Origin: an uncultured Eubacteriales bacterium
Lineage (GTDB): Bacteria > Bacillota > Clostridia > Oscillospirales > CAG-272
Reading direction: 5' to 3'
Assembly: GCA_949747515.1 (NCBI GenBank)
Contig: CATKFO010000088.1
Coordinates: 1 to 38,386 of the forward strand
Length of the DNA: 38,386 bases
Position 1 is the first letter of the stretch. Each line of letters starts with the position of its first letter. Positions 1 to 8,134 of the stretch are shown piece after piece. The notes under the pieces were generated by a model. The model did no database searches. It saw only the letters and a program-made list of their open reading frames with translations, and was not told the origin of the DNA. A program made the position numbers and the translations under genes.

Positions 1-1194
1 AAAACACGAAACACCTTTGCAGCAAGTATACAGGCTAAAAAAGGCAGACTGTACGCCGTAATGCAGGTGAAAGAAAACGGCAAGACAAAATCCGTATGGC
101 GATCGCTTGGACTGCCTGAGAATACCGGAAAGTCAAAGGTCAATAAAGCATTCAGACTGGTTGTGGAAAACTTTGAAGTCGAGTATGCAGAGCGAGTAGC
201 CAGTAGCGGCAGACCTGCGACGGACATTCCAGTGTCCGATTATATGTGTGCCTACCTCAAAAAGGCTGAACCTAACCTGCAAAAGAATACCATTCAAAGT
301 TACCATATGATGATATATGGTAAGATCAGGCGGTATTTTGAACCGAAACCGCATCTGACAGTCGGATCAATAACGGCGAAAGACATTGAAAAATTCTATG
401 AGCATCTGTTCTCGCAAAATGTAGTTGCCAACACTGTTATACACTATCATGCGATCCTGCGGAAAGCCTTTCAGCAGGCGTTCAAAGACGAGATGATCGA
501 CGCCAATCCCTTTGACCGCATCGACCGTCCAAAGAAAAATAAATTCCACGGCGAGAACTACTCTGAGGAAGAGCTTGTCACTTTGCTGGAGCTGACGAGA
601 TCAGATAGTATCTATCCTGCAATCATGCTCGGCGGAGGTCTTGGACTGCGAAGAAGTGAAGCCATCGGTGTGCGGTGGTCGAGAATAGATTGGGATAAGA
701 AAACGGTTCTGCTCGATACAAAAATCGTTGAATACAAGGTGAACGGTGAGAAGGTGGTAGAGCCTGTTGAAGAAATGAAAAATAAATCGAGCCGACGGAC
801 GCTCCCCCTGCCTGAACCTGTACTCGAAATGCTGTCAGAGGAAAAAGAAAAACAAGAGTTATACCGTAAGATGTTCAAGGGCAGCTACAACCGCAAATAT
901 GACGATTATGTCTGTGTCAACGAACTTGGTGAGCTGATAAAACCGTCTTATGTAACACAGCATTTTAGTGATCTGCTGAAGAAATACGGACTGCGGCATA
1001 TACGGTTCCATGATCTCAGACACACATTCGCAAGCATTCTTATCGGACAGGATGTTCCGCTTATCAATGTGTCAAACTTCCTCGGGCATTCGGATCTGTC
1101 TACCACAGCAAATATATATGCTCACCTTGACAAAGCGAGCAAGCAGGGCAGTGCCGATGTTATAACTGAAATACTGAATAAAGCAAAAGATTAA
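1..1194 (+). CDS. Tyrosine-family site-specific integrase, 5' end outside the window
   Basis: Phage/ICE-type tyrosine recombinase that would cut and rejoin att sites to integrate or excise its element. The frame is open from base 1, and the residues before the first ATG (base 61) read like the family's AP2-like N-terminal arm (AASIQAKKGRLYAV), so the gene starts outside the window. A SAM-like core-binding domain follows (about nt 220-520), then the catalytic domain. Its residues are visible: Arg of GLRRSEA (nt 649-651), a Lys-rich beta-hairpin near nt 775-790, HDLRH (nt 1009-1023), His of LGHS (nt 1087-1089) and the nucleophile Tyr of IYAHLD (nt 1117-1119). The catalytic set is complete, so the enzyme is probably active if its N-terminus is intact. 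A terminator overlaps the stop. A double-HTH gene follows, and a tRNA-Ser lies about 1.6 kb downstream, a typical integration target. Confidence 0.93.
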   Translation, partial: KTRNTFAASIQAKKGRLYAVMQVKENGKTKSVWRSLGLPENTGKSKVNKAFRLVVENFEVEYAERVASSGRPATDIPVSDYMCAYLKKAEPNLQKNTIQSYHMMIYGKIRRYFEPKPHLTVGSITAKDIEKFYEHLFSQNVVANTVIHYHAILRKAFQQAFKDEMIDANPFDRIDRPKKNKFHGENYSEEELVTLLELTRSDSIYPAIMLGGGLGLRRSEAIGVRWSRIDWDKKTVLLDTKIVEYKVNGEKVVEPVEEMKNKSSRRTLPLPEPVLEMLSEEKEKQELYRKMFKGSYNRKYDDYVCVNELGELIKPSYVTQHFSDLLKKYGLRHIRFHDLRHTFASILIGQDVPLINVSNFLGHSDLSTTANIYAHLDKASKQGSADVITEILNKAKD

Positions 1195-1222
1195 TGCACC
1201 TCATGAAAATGGGGTGCATTTT
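1193..1222 (+). terminator. Hairpin overlapping the integrase stop codon
   Basis: A 12-bp stem (1193-1204 with 1209-1220, one G-T wobble) closed by a GAAA tetraloop and followed by TTTT. It starts in the TAA of the integrase gene. It probably attenuates readthrough into the HTH gene, whose SD lies only a few bases beyond it. Confidence 0.6.
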
Positions 1223-1247
1223 GCTAAGAGAAAGGATGATTTTATAT

Positions 1248-1829
1248 ATGGGTGAGAAAAAATATATGAGTGGATGTCAATTGAGACAATACCTGCACAT
1301 CTCTACACGCAAGATGAAATATCTGATGGATCATGATTATATACCGCATGAGAATACGGGACATGCAACGCATAAATATCGGGTACTTGTGGAAGATGCG
1401 GAGGTGTTCAAATATAGAATGGAGAATGAAACAGGCTTCCTTGCCGAGCTGAACGGTATGTTCTCTAACCGTACCGAATGGCATCCGCGACCGCTGATCG
1501 AGGTGACTGAGGAAAACTGCAACGCTTTCCGACTGTGGCTTGAAAAAAAATGGGCAGAGCTACCCGATGCTCTGCCCACAAAAACGGCGGCATCGCTGAT
1601 AGGATGTCAGCCACAGCAAATTCACAAAATTGCCCGCAAAGGCAAACTACATGGTGTTACTGTGAAAGGTAAACAGTACTTTGCAAAATGGGAAATCATC
1701 ACTTATGCTGCATCAGCGGAAAAAATCAGTAATCCAACAGGGACAATTTACAAAGAATTAATTTGGACATTCAAAAACGACAAAGCTATGAGCATGAAAA
1801 TGAAAAACAACGAGACAAATAACTATTGA
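1248..1829 (+). CDS. Double helix-turn-helix DNA-binding protein, excisionase-like, next to the integrase
   Basis: About 193 residues with two short HTH/MerR-like units. The N-terminal one is MSGCQLRQYLHISTRKMKYL followed by a wing with HKYR. The C-terminal one begins TKTAASLIGCQPQQIHKIAR and ends in a KGKQYF wing. This is the layout of excisionase/HTH_17 domains. ATG 1248 is chosen because AGAAAGGA lies about 10 nt upstream; in-frame starts at 1194 and 1236 either overlap the terminator or lack a correctly spaced SD. Its position after the integrase suggests a directionality factor or regulator of the element (inference). The coding sequence also contains a perfect hairpin at 1551-1578 that would act as a terminator on the opposite strand. 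Confidence 0.7.
   Translation: MGEKKYMSGCQLRQYLHISTRKMKYLMDHDYIPHENTGHATHKYRVLVEDAEVFKYRMENETGFLAELNGMFSNRTEWHPRPLIEVTEENCNAFRLWLEKKWAELPDALPTKTAASLIGCQPQQIHKIARKGKLHGVTVKGKQYFAKWEIITYAASAEKISNPTGTIYKELIWTFKNDKAMSMKMKNNETNNY
1543..1578 (-). terminator. Leftward intrinsic terminator embedded in the HTH gene
   Basis: A perfect 10-bp stem (1551-1560 with 1569-1578, arms TGGGCAGAGC / GCTCTGCCCA) with an 8-nt loop. On the minus strand it is followed by eight T (1543-1550). It lies about 300 nt downstream of the stop of the leftward gene at 1878-2735 and could end that transcript before it runs antisense into the integrase. Confidence 0.6.
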
Positions 1830-1877
1830 TAGACAATGAGAGAATTTTTTGATATTATTTTATGATACGGTAAAATA

Positions 1878-2735
1878 TCATTTCAATGCTACTGTTATTA
1901 TGGATTTATCTTCTGTTAATTCATTAATAAAAAATCTTCCGCTTACATTGAAAGAATCGATATATACTAGGTACTCTCCTTTAGCAAGAATAAACAACTC
2001 GTTTATCGTTCCGTTATCATCTGTAGTATCAGTAAGCGTATATCCAGGATAACCAATACTAATTTCACAATTTGAAAAAGGAGTTCCTTCTTGACTTACA
2101 ACTTGAATCTGCACATCGGTTGCTAAATGGTCATCTGGAATAAAAAATATTTTGTGTTCCCATACATTTGCAATTTTATTTTCCGGACTTAATGTTATTG
2201 TTGCTGTGTATTTTTGATAATTATCACAAGATGCAATTAAGGTGTATGTACCATAATTTAAAGCTATTAAACAGCTGTCCATATGCTCGCTTTTGCTGTC
2301 ATATACCTCTTTATTGGAATCATCTATAATTGTTATATATACAATTGGTGAAACTGGGTCATCGAAAAAGGAACGGTCTGAAATTTGAATGATATCGTTT
2401 GAATTATAAACATTTTGACCAGCGTAATTATGATAAGCAAATTTCCCATCAAAGAAAGACAATTTAATATACCCGTCGGGACTATTTACCGATATTGATT
2501 CCTCATAGGAATAGTAGATTGATATTAGCAGCGAAATAGCTGCTGCCAGTATACACAGAATCAAAGATATAATAATATGTCTTTTTTTAGACTTGTTGGT
2601 TTCATATGTTCTGTCCGTCTTTTTTTGTAAAAACATTAAAATGGTATTAACTATACCCACAATTATCGAAACAATTACAATATACAAGATTTTATTATGT
2701 TGTATGAAATAAAATACATTATTCAACCAATCCAT
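1878..2735 (-). CDS. Unknown membrane-anchored protein with extracytoplasmic beta-rich domain
   Basis: About 285 residues; family not recognised. Two hydrophobic segments lie near the N-terminus (about residues 14-34, beginning KILYIVIVSIIVGIV, and about 53-73, IISLILCILAAAISLLISIY). They are separated by a basic cytoplasmic loop (KKTDRT...KSKKRH). The rest is polar, with two stretches reminiscent of carboxypeptidase-regulatory/Ig-like folds: one around GTYTLIASCDNYQKYTATIT, the other around NCEISIGYPGYTLTDTTDDN followed by GEYLVYI. ATG 2735 has a GGTGG five bases upstream; a GTG at 2744 is an alternative with a more distant AGAGGA. It lies between the integrase module and the tRNA-Ser, so it is probably element cargo. 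It converges on the HTH gene. Confidence 0.6.
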   Translation of the reverse strand: MDWLNNVFYFIQHNKILYIVIVSIIVGIVNTILMFLQKKTDRTYETNKSKKRHIIISLILCILAAAISLLISIYYSYEESISVNSPDGYIKLSFFDGKFAYHNYAGQNVYNSNDIIQISDRSFFDDPVSPIVYITIIDDSNKEVYDSKSEHMDSCLIALNYGTYTLIASCDNYQKYTATITLSPENKIANVWEHKIFFIPDDHLATDVQIQVVSQEGTPFSNCEISIGYPGYTLTDTTDDNGTINELFILAKGEYLVYIDSFNVSGRFFINELTEDKSIITVALK

Positions 2736-2775
2736 TTTAACCACCGATATAAGTATTTCCTCTTGAATTTTATTG

Positions 2776-2810
2776 TAAAACCGCCCCGAAAGGCTGGCTT
2801 TCGAGGCGGT
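2776..2810 (-). terminator. Terminator of the tRNA-Ser gene
   Basis: A 13-bp stem (2780-2792 with 2798-2810, one mismatch or wobble) with a 5-nt loop. It starts just beyond the tRNA CCA end and is followed on the minus strand by TTTT. Confidence 0.75.
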
Positions 2811-2811
2811 T

Positions 2812-2900
2812 TGGCGGAGACGGTGGGATTCGAACCCACGGTACCGTGAGGTACAACTGATTTCGAGTCAGTCCCGTTATGACCACTTCGATACGTCTCC
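2812..2900 (-). tRNA. tRNA-Ser(CGA)
   Basis: The acceptor arms GGAGACG (2894-2900) and CGTCTCC (2816-2822) pair over 7 bp. The discriminator is G and CCA is encoded (2812-2814). The anticodon loop CTCGAAA gives anticodon CGA, reading the Ser codon UCG. A long variable arm (GTACC...GGTACC) marks a class II tRNA, and the T loop reads GTTCGAATC. The 3' end faces the integrase-containing segment, as expected for an att site in the 3' part of a tRNA gene. All structural elements are intact. Confidence 0.95.
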
Positions 2901-3050
2901 GTATATGTTAACTCGCTTTTGCGAGATTAACGCTTATTCAGTTTTTATTAGAATTCCTCTTAGAACTCCTGTTGTTTTGATACTGTTGTATCAGCGGAAA
3001 ACCGCGCCGTTAAAGGCTTTTCGGATTTTTTGTTTCTTTTCTGCGAAGAA

Positions 3051-3092
3051 GATTTCGAGTCAGCCCCCTTATGACCGCTTCGATACCTCTCC
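3051..3092 (-). pseudogene. Truncated tRNA-Ser copy (5' half only)
   Basis: On the minus strand this begins GGAGAGGTATCGAAGCGGTC and matches the 5' half of the intact tRNA-Ser with a handful of substitutions, including the D arm. Identity continues through the anticodon loop (CTGACTCGAAATC) and then stops abruptly. The 3' half, variable arm and acceptor partner are missing. It is either a decayed tandem tRNA or the scar of an earlier recombination at the anticodon-loop region. Confidence 0.75.
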
Positions 3093-3281
3093 ATGTATTG
3101 TAATTATAGCATATATTACGCAAATAATCAAGCTGTTAAGGCAAAAATTTAAATATAAATTTTATAATACGCACAATTTTCGAATAATCATTGAGAATTG
3201 CAAAATTCCATGCTACAATATGTTAAACTAACCTTTTTCTACATTTCAATGTAGTATGCAAATTTAAGGAGATAATGGTAT

Positions 3282-4109
3282 ATGATAAAATTTGATCGCT
3301 TTAAAGATGGAAAACGTTTTGCTCTAACTTTCAGTTATGACGACGGATGTATGCAGGACAGACGCCTTGTAGAGCTCTTCAATAAGTACGGCATGAAAGC
3401 GACATTCAATTTAATGTCGGACGTAGTTACCGATTCGAATTCAACTGGAATACGGGGAGACGAACTTCGTTCTCTTTATATAGATAACGGACATGAAGTC
3501 GCTTGTCATTCCGCAAGCCATCCCCGGTTAGAATATATGAGCGTCACAGATCAATATAAAGAACTTATCCGAGATCGAGAAACGCTTGAAAAACTTACGG
3601 GAACAATCGTACGCGGATTTGCCTTTCCATACGGCACATACAACTCAAACACCCTTCTCGCAATGGACGCCGCCGCCATTGTTTATGGAAGATCCGTTAA
3701 TGAAACGGGTAATTTCTTACTTCCTGAAGACTTTAAAGTATGGCGTCCTACAACCCACCAAGGCAATGCGGAATCAAGGGTAAAGTATTTTATTTCCTGC
3801 GTAGAAAAAGAGCCCTGGAATTCAGGGGAATTGCTATATATCTGGGGTCACGGGTACGAATTTGACGAATCAAACGCTCCTTTAAGTTGGGAAAAATTTG
3901 AAGAATATCTTGCGGCCCTTCATAAACGAGAGTATGATATCTGGAGCGCTACAAATATAGAAATCTACGATTATGTCAATGCCAGCAGGTCTATACGTAT
4001 GTCCGCAGACGGCACGATGCTCTATAATCCAACTGATACCGACGTATGGGTGTCAAACGATGGAAAACCTTTGTGCGTCGAATCATGCGGATCAGCGTTA
4101 ATTAAATAA
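3282..4109 (+). CDS. Polysaccharide deacetylase (NodB homology domain)
   Basis: A 275-residue carbohydrate esterase family 4-like protein that would remove N-acetyl (or other acyl) groups from a glycan. The motifs are in order. Motif 1 is SYDDG with catalytic Asp20 and metal Asp21. Motif 2 is HSASH with metal ligands His76 and His80. Motif 3 is RGFAFPYG with Arg111. A late WGH (His190) serves as the motif-5 histidine. No signal peptide is visible, which is unusual for secreted CE4 enzymes and suggests a cytoplasmic substrate or non-classical export. The SD AAGGAG is at 3266-3271. About 50 C-terminal residues after the barrel are extra and beta-rich. It sits just upstream of the polysaccharide polymerase block but appears separately terminated. 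Confidence 0.85.
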   Translation: MIKFDRFKDGKRFALTFSYDDGCMQDRRLVELFNKYGMKATFNLMSDVVTDSNSTGIRGDELRSLYIDNGHEVACHSASHPRLEYMSVTDQYKELIRDRETLEKLTGTIVRGFAFPYGTYNSNTLLAMDAAAIVYGRSVNETGNFLLPEDFKVWRPTTHQGNAESRVKYFISCVEKEPWNSGELLYIWGHGYEFDESNAPLSWEKFEEYLAALHKREYDIWSATNIEIYDYVNASRSIRMSADGTMLYNPTDTDVWVSNDGKPLCVESCGSALIK

Positions 4110-4169
4110 CTATTACTCCATTTATAAACAACATATATATCGGTAATAGTCTGGAGAAAACTAATCAAT

Positions 4170-4213
4170 GCCCTGCCCTTTTCCTTATTTTCAGGAGTCG
4201 GCGGGGCTTATTT
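4170..4213 (+). terminator. Possible terminator after the deacetylase gene
   Basis: GCCCTGCC (4170-4177) pairs with GGCGGGGC (4200-4207) with one wobble, followed by TTATTT. The 22-nt loop and interrupted T-tract make it only moderately convincing. Confidence 0.4.
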
Positions 4214-4224
4214 CCAAAAAAATA

Positions 4225-4253
4225 TTGAAAAAATATCGAATATATTGTATAAT
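4225..4253 (+). promoter_or_regulatory. Promoter of the polysaccharide polymerase operon
   Basis: TTGAAA (4225-4230), a 17-nt spacer, then TATAAT (4248-4253), about 100 nt before the O-antigen-ligase-like gene. The fit to the vegetative sigma consensus is good. Confidence 0.7.
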
Positions 4254-4356
4254 GCCTTTATATGCTAAGCTGGAAAATAGTTATTTTAAGGTTCAATATT
4301 AGATTTCCGGAAGGCAAACGTTAGCTCTAATTAAATGTATTCGGAGGACATTGCGC

Positions 4357-6363
4357 ATGCATGAAACTTCAGATCGCAAGTTTTCGCATAAAAAAAGATC
4401 TCGTTTTATTGATATCCTAAAGTCAAGCGTGATTCTTGTTTTTCTAGATAAGATATGCTGCAAAATATACGATTTATTGACGTCGGGCTTTTTCGCGCGT
4501 ATATTGGGCGGTTACTCTGTCAAAAATCTATCCTTTTCAAAAGAGGAATCATTTTTCTCCCGCCAAAATCGAAAAATAAAGGACAAGCTCTCCGGTCTTA
4601 TCGAGCGTTCTCCAATAGTAAACGCAGTGGAAGCTTATAAACGAAGGTTTTTAAAATACCGTTTGAGAGTCGTCGGTATCTTTCTTATGACCTTCGGAGT
4701 TTATACGGGAGTATTTTCTTTTATAAAATCTCTCTTTGTGGAATCTTCGTATGACAAATATCGTTCCTATATTATATCGGCTCAAGCAATCGTACTTATT
4801 TTACTATCTATCCCGTTTATTATCTCTAAAACTACCCTGCAAAACGCCGTCGCAAAATCGAAGATCGCTTCGCGAACGTTGGAGCTTTTAGGATTTGACG
4901 GAAATTTTCGCTCTTTACCAGACCAAAGCGGCAGCAGCGTGCTTGCCCTCATACTTGGTATTGCAGCCGGAACCGCTTCTCTCATAATCGAGCCTTTGTT
5001 TATTATAGGAGGACTCGTCGGTATTATTTTGATTTACGCCGTTCTGTCAACACCGGAGTTCGGCGCCATGCTCCTGTTCTTTTTAATACCGCTCGTATCT
5101 ACAAAAGCGCTGATAGCCCTCGTATTGTTGGTAGCTTTCTCTTTCGCGGCTAAAATAATAAGATCTAAGAGAGTTTTCCGTTTTGAAAAAGTAGATTTTT
5201 TCGTAGCTGTTTTCGCGGTAATGACGGTACTGGGCGGACTTGTGTCTCTTTCAATAAAATCAATTGAACCCGCCGTCCTCTACGCATGCTTTATCGGAGC
5301 TTATTTTATTGTAGCATGCTGCATACGATCGAGAAAATGGCTTATGCGCTGCATGACCGCCGCTATCGTATCTGCTCTTCTTGTCTCCTTTTACGGCATA
5401 ATTCAATATGTGCTGGGAGATACCTTGACAGCTTCATGGCTCGACGCGGATATGTTCGGAGACATAACCGGCCGCGCGATAGCGACTCTTGAAAATCCGA
5501 ATATGCTTGGCGAATATCTTATTATGATTATCCCCATGGCTGCGGCTTTATGCCTTTCAGGAGAATGGATTCCCAGAAAAAGTTCGTTTGGATGCTTCGC
5601 ATGTATGTGTATGTGTTTAATACTTACATGGAGCCGCGGCGCATGGCTTGGATTCATGTTTGGTTTTCTTATACTTATATTAATATGGAACAAAAGGTCA
5701 ATATGGCTTGTAATGGGAGGAGTTCTATCTATTCCTCTTCTATCAGTCGTTCTACCCGACTCAATTATTAACCGTTTCACTAGCATTGGGAATTTGGCGG
5801 ATAAGTCGACGTCGTATAGAGTCAGTATATGGCGAGGAGCCATGCACATGGCGAGAGACAATATTTTTTCCGGTATTGGAGTAGGTAAAGCCGCATGGAG
5901 CGAAATGTACGGAGAATATGCCTTACCAGGTATCGACGCCGCGAGTCACGCGCACAATCTATTTATTCAAATCACTTTAGAGCTCGGAATTTTCGGCCTT
6001 ATCGTATTTTTAATCGCGCTGTTCCTTATGTATCAATCGGGATTTACTCTTTTTTCACGTTTTCCGAAAAACAGCGTCGACGAAGTCCACTTGTCGGATA
6101 AAAGCGATAACGCGTTATGCGTAAGAATGAGCGTGGCGGGTCCTATGTGCGGAATAATTGGAGCGTTAGTACAAGGTCTTACAGATTATTCCTGGTATAA
6201 TTACCGTGTAACTCTTATGTTTTGGCTCGTTATCGGTTTATCCGTCGCTCTCACAAAAAACGGACGCGAGTACGCTCCCGATTACGCGAACGCAGTCGTC
6301 GCGAATCTGCAAAGCGCGGACAAGACGGAGGCGTCTATGGACGTTGCAATATCTGACGATTGA
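4357..6363 (+). CDS. O-antigen ligase / Wzy-like polysaccharide polymerase, polytopic membrane protein
   Basis: About 668 residues. A basic cytoplasmic N-terminal region of about 100 residues is followed by at least ten hydrophobic helices. The Wzy_C-type core is recognisable: TWSRGAWLGF near residue 425, a long loop, then HAHNLFIQITLELGIFGLI near residue 530. The conserved His of that last motif is typical of ligases and polymerases that move lipid-linked glycans. It would act at the outer face of the membrane. ATG 4357 is preceded by GGAGGA (4343-4348) at 8 nt; an upstream TTG is too close to this SD. The next three genes run in the same direction with short gaps. Whether it polymerises or ligates cannot be told from sequence. 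Confidence 0.8.
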   Translation: MHETSDRKFSHKKRSRFIDILKSSVILVFLDKICCKIYDLLTSGFFARILGGYSVKNLSFSKEESFFSRQNRKIKDKLSGLIERSPIVNAVEAYKRRFLKYRLRVVGIFLMTFGVYTGVFSFIKSLFVESSYDKYRSYIISAQAIVLILLSIPFIISKTTLQNAVAKSKIASRTLELLGFDGNFRSLPDQSGSSVLALILGIAAGTASLIIEPLFIIGGLVGIILIYAVLSTPEFGAMLLFFLIPLVSTKALIALVLLVAFSFAAKIIRSKRVFRFEKVDFFVAVFAVMTVLGGLVSLSIKSIEPAVLYACFIGAYFIVACCIRSRKWLMRCMTAAIVSALLVSFYGIIQYVLGDTLTASWLDADMFGDITGRAIATLENPNMLGEYLIMIIPMAAALCLSGEWIPRKSSFGCFACMCMCLILTWSRGAWLGFMFGFLILILIWNKRSIWLVMGGVLSIPLLSVVLPDSIINRFTSIGNLADKSTSYRVSIWRGAMHMARDNIFSGIGVGKAAWSEMYGEYALPGIDAASHAHNLFIQITLELGIFGLIVFLIALFLMYQSGFTLFSRFPKNSVDEVHLSDKSDNALCVRMSVAGPMCGIIGALVQGLTDYSWYNYRVTLMFWLVIGLSVALTKNGREYAPDYANAVVANLQSADKTEASMDVAISDD

Positions 6364-6413
6364 ATTACATTATTTAAATAAATAATTTTGATAACCGAAA
6401 GGATTCGAAAATC

Positions 6414-6911
6414 ATGACGAAGAAAAAAATGCGCTTCAATATTATAGACGTGCTGATACTTATAATTCTTGCGGCCGCAATAGCCGTTCTCGGATACGTC
6501 TTTGTATTCAGCGACGAAACGGAAGCTCCTAAGGACGTGCACACAGTCGAATACGTTCTTGAGATCGGACGACTGAAAAAAGAATTTTTTAACGATAAAA
6601 TAACGCTTAATTCAGCGGTTATCGCTAAAGAAACAAATACTGAACTTGGATTTGTCTGCAAAGAACCGGACATAAAAAATTCATACGATACGGGGCTTGA
6701 TCCTAACGGCAACGACGGAAGGGGCAAAGAGGTATACGACGATCGAGACGACTTGTTCGACGTATATGTAACCGTTCGATGCGAAATGGAAAAAAACGAC
6801 TGGGGATATGGAAATTCAGGAGTAAGTATGCCGATCGGTTCTCAGACTAAGTTACTTATTGGAAATATGGCTGTTACGGCTACTACGATAAACATGGAAG
6901 TAATCGACTGA
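6414..6911 (+). CDS. DUF4330-like single-pass membrane protein (first copy)
   Basis: 165 residues with a short basic N-terminus, one transmembrane helix (FNIIDVLILIILAAAIAVLG) and a beta-rich extracytoplasmic domain. The NIIDVLIL start and overall layout fit DUF4330, a family of unknown function seen in Clostridia. A GAAAGGA lies about 10 nt upstream of ATG 6414. It lies between the polymerase and a WecA/TagO-type transferase, and a second protein of the same type follows that transferase. Together they look like accessory subunits of a glycan assembly system (inference from position). About 35 residues (DPNGNDGRGKEVYDDRDD and around) are strongly acidic. Confidence 0.7.
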   Translation: MTKKKMRFNIIDVLILIILAAAIAVLGYVFVFSDETEAPKDVHTVEYVLEIGRLKKEFFNDKITLNSAVIAKETNTELGFVCKEPDIKNSYDTGLDPNGNDGRGKEVYDDRDDLFDVYVTVRCEMEKNDWGYGNSGVSMPIGSQTKLLIGNMAVTATTINMEVID

Positions 6912-6987
6912 TTCGGCGTCGTTTCGTAAAACGTTTTTATCGCCTTTTGAGCGAACGATGAACCATAAAGAAAGGTTTTTATTTTCA

Positions 6988-8130
6988 ATGCAAAACAATA
7001 TCGTTGTATACAGCGCTATCGGGCTTGTATGCGCAATACTGCTTTCGTACGCGCTAACCCCTTTAGTCAGAGTACTCGCATTTAAGATCGGCGCTATAGA
7101 CATCCCAGCGGACGGCCGAAGAATGCACAAAAAGCCTATACCGCGAGTAGGAGGCCTTGCAATATTTATTAGCTTCCTAATTACCGTTCTATTTTTCTGC
7201 GACATAAACAAAGATCTGTTCCTACTTATCGGAGGCGCGCTTCTTATCGTCACAGTCGGCGTGATCGACGATGTGTTCCGAATCAACGCGTGGATAAAAT
7301 TAATAGTACAAATTGCCGCGGCCGCAATACCGGTAGCCGGAGGCATACGTATCGATCAGATAAATCTTGGCGGCAGTTATATTGAGCTTGGAATGTGGAG
7401 CATACCTCTCACTATATTCTGGATAACGGGGCTAACGAACGCAATTAACTTTATCGACGGTCTCGACGGACTTTCCTGCGGCGTATCCACCATTTCCTCA
7501 ATATCCGTTTTTTGCGTTATCGTAATTCAGGGACAAGATTATAGTTCCGCTCTCGTGACGTTAATTCTTATCGGAGCATGCGTAGGTTTTCTTCCGTTTA
7601 ATCTTAATCCTGCAAAAATATTTATGGGAGACACAGGAGCCCTATTTCTTGGATACACGCTGTCGTTAATATCCATACGCGGAATGTTTAAGCTGCATAC
7701 GGTTATATCCTTAATCGTTCCTCTTATAATTTTTGCTCTCCCCCTCGCCGACACGCTTTTCGCAATAGTTCGCAGACTTATCGCAGGTAAAAGTCCTTTC
7801 TCCGCAGATCGCGGGCATTTGCATCACCGTCTCGTCGACATGGGATTTACGCAGAAGGAATCCGTAAAAATATTATATTCAATATGCGGCATTCTGGGTC
7901 TTGTAGCCGTATTCATGTGCGACAATATGTTCATTGAGAATAACCTTATAAAATCAATTGCAATAGCCGTGATAGCGGTGATACTTTTCACTCTTCATAT
8001 AGTCGTGCTGAAAAATCCCGCAGACAGAATACACACAGGACTTACGGAAGGCTGTGAAAACACGGAATCTGATAAAAATACGGCAAAAAATAAAGACTCC
8101 GCAAATAACAAAACGGAAAAGGATGATTAA
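6988..8130 (+). CDS. Undecaprenyl-phosphate sugar-1-phosphate transferase, WecA/TagO type
   Basis: About 380 residues, polytopic. It belongs to the MraY/WecA/TagO family, which loads a (N-acetyl)hexosamine-1-phosphate from a UDP-sugar onto undecaprenyl phosphate and so starts cell-wall teichoic acid or capsule chains. The family motifs are clear: DIPADGRRMHKKPIPRVGG near the start, DDVFRI, NAINFIDGLDGLSCG with the Mg-binding Asp residues, FMGDTGALFLGY, and the cytoplasmic histidine loop DRGHLHHRL. ATG 6988 is preferred because AAAGAAAGG lies about 12 nt upstream; an ATG at 6958 has no good SD. The C-terminus is a charged Lys/Asn/Asp/Glu tail of about 40 residues not typical of the family. TagO versus WecA substrate preference is unresolved. 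Confidence 0.9.
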   Translation: MQNNIVVYSAIGLVCAILLSYALTPLVRVLAFKIGAIDIPADGRRMHKKPIPRVGGLAIFISFLITVLFFCDINKDLFLLIGGALLIVTVGVIDDVFRINAWIKLIVQIAAAAIPVAGGIRIDQINLGGSYIELGMWSIPLTIFWITGLTNAINFIDGLDGLSCGVSTISSISVFCVIVIQGQDYSSALVTLILIGACVGFLPFNLNPAKIFMGDTGALFLGYTLSLISIRGMFKLHTVISLIVPLIIFALPLADTLFAIVRRLIAGKSPFSADRGHLHHRLVDMGFTQKESVKILYSICGILGLVAVFMCDNMFIENNLIKSIAIAVIAVILFTLHIVVLKNPADRIHTGLTEGCENTESDKNTAKNKDSANNKTEKDD

Positions 8131-8134
8131 AGGT

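Noticed and set aside
3051..3092. A second functional tRNA-Ser gene
   Set aside because: The variable arm, T arm and 3' acceptor strand are absent after the anticodon loop.
5403..5861. 152-codon minus-strand open frame
   Set aside because: Antisense to the polymerase gene, with no motif and no SD.
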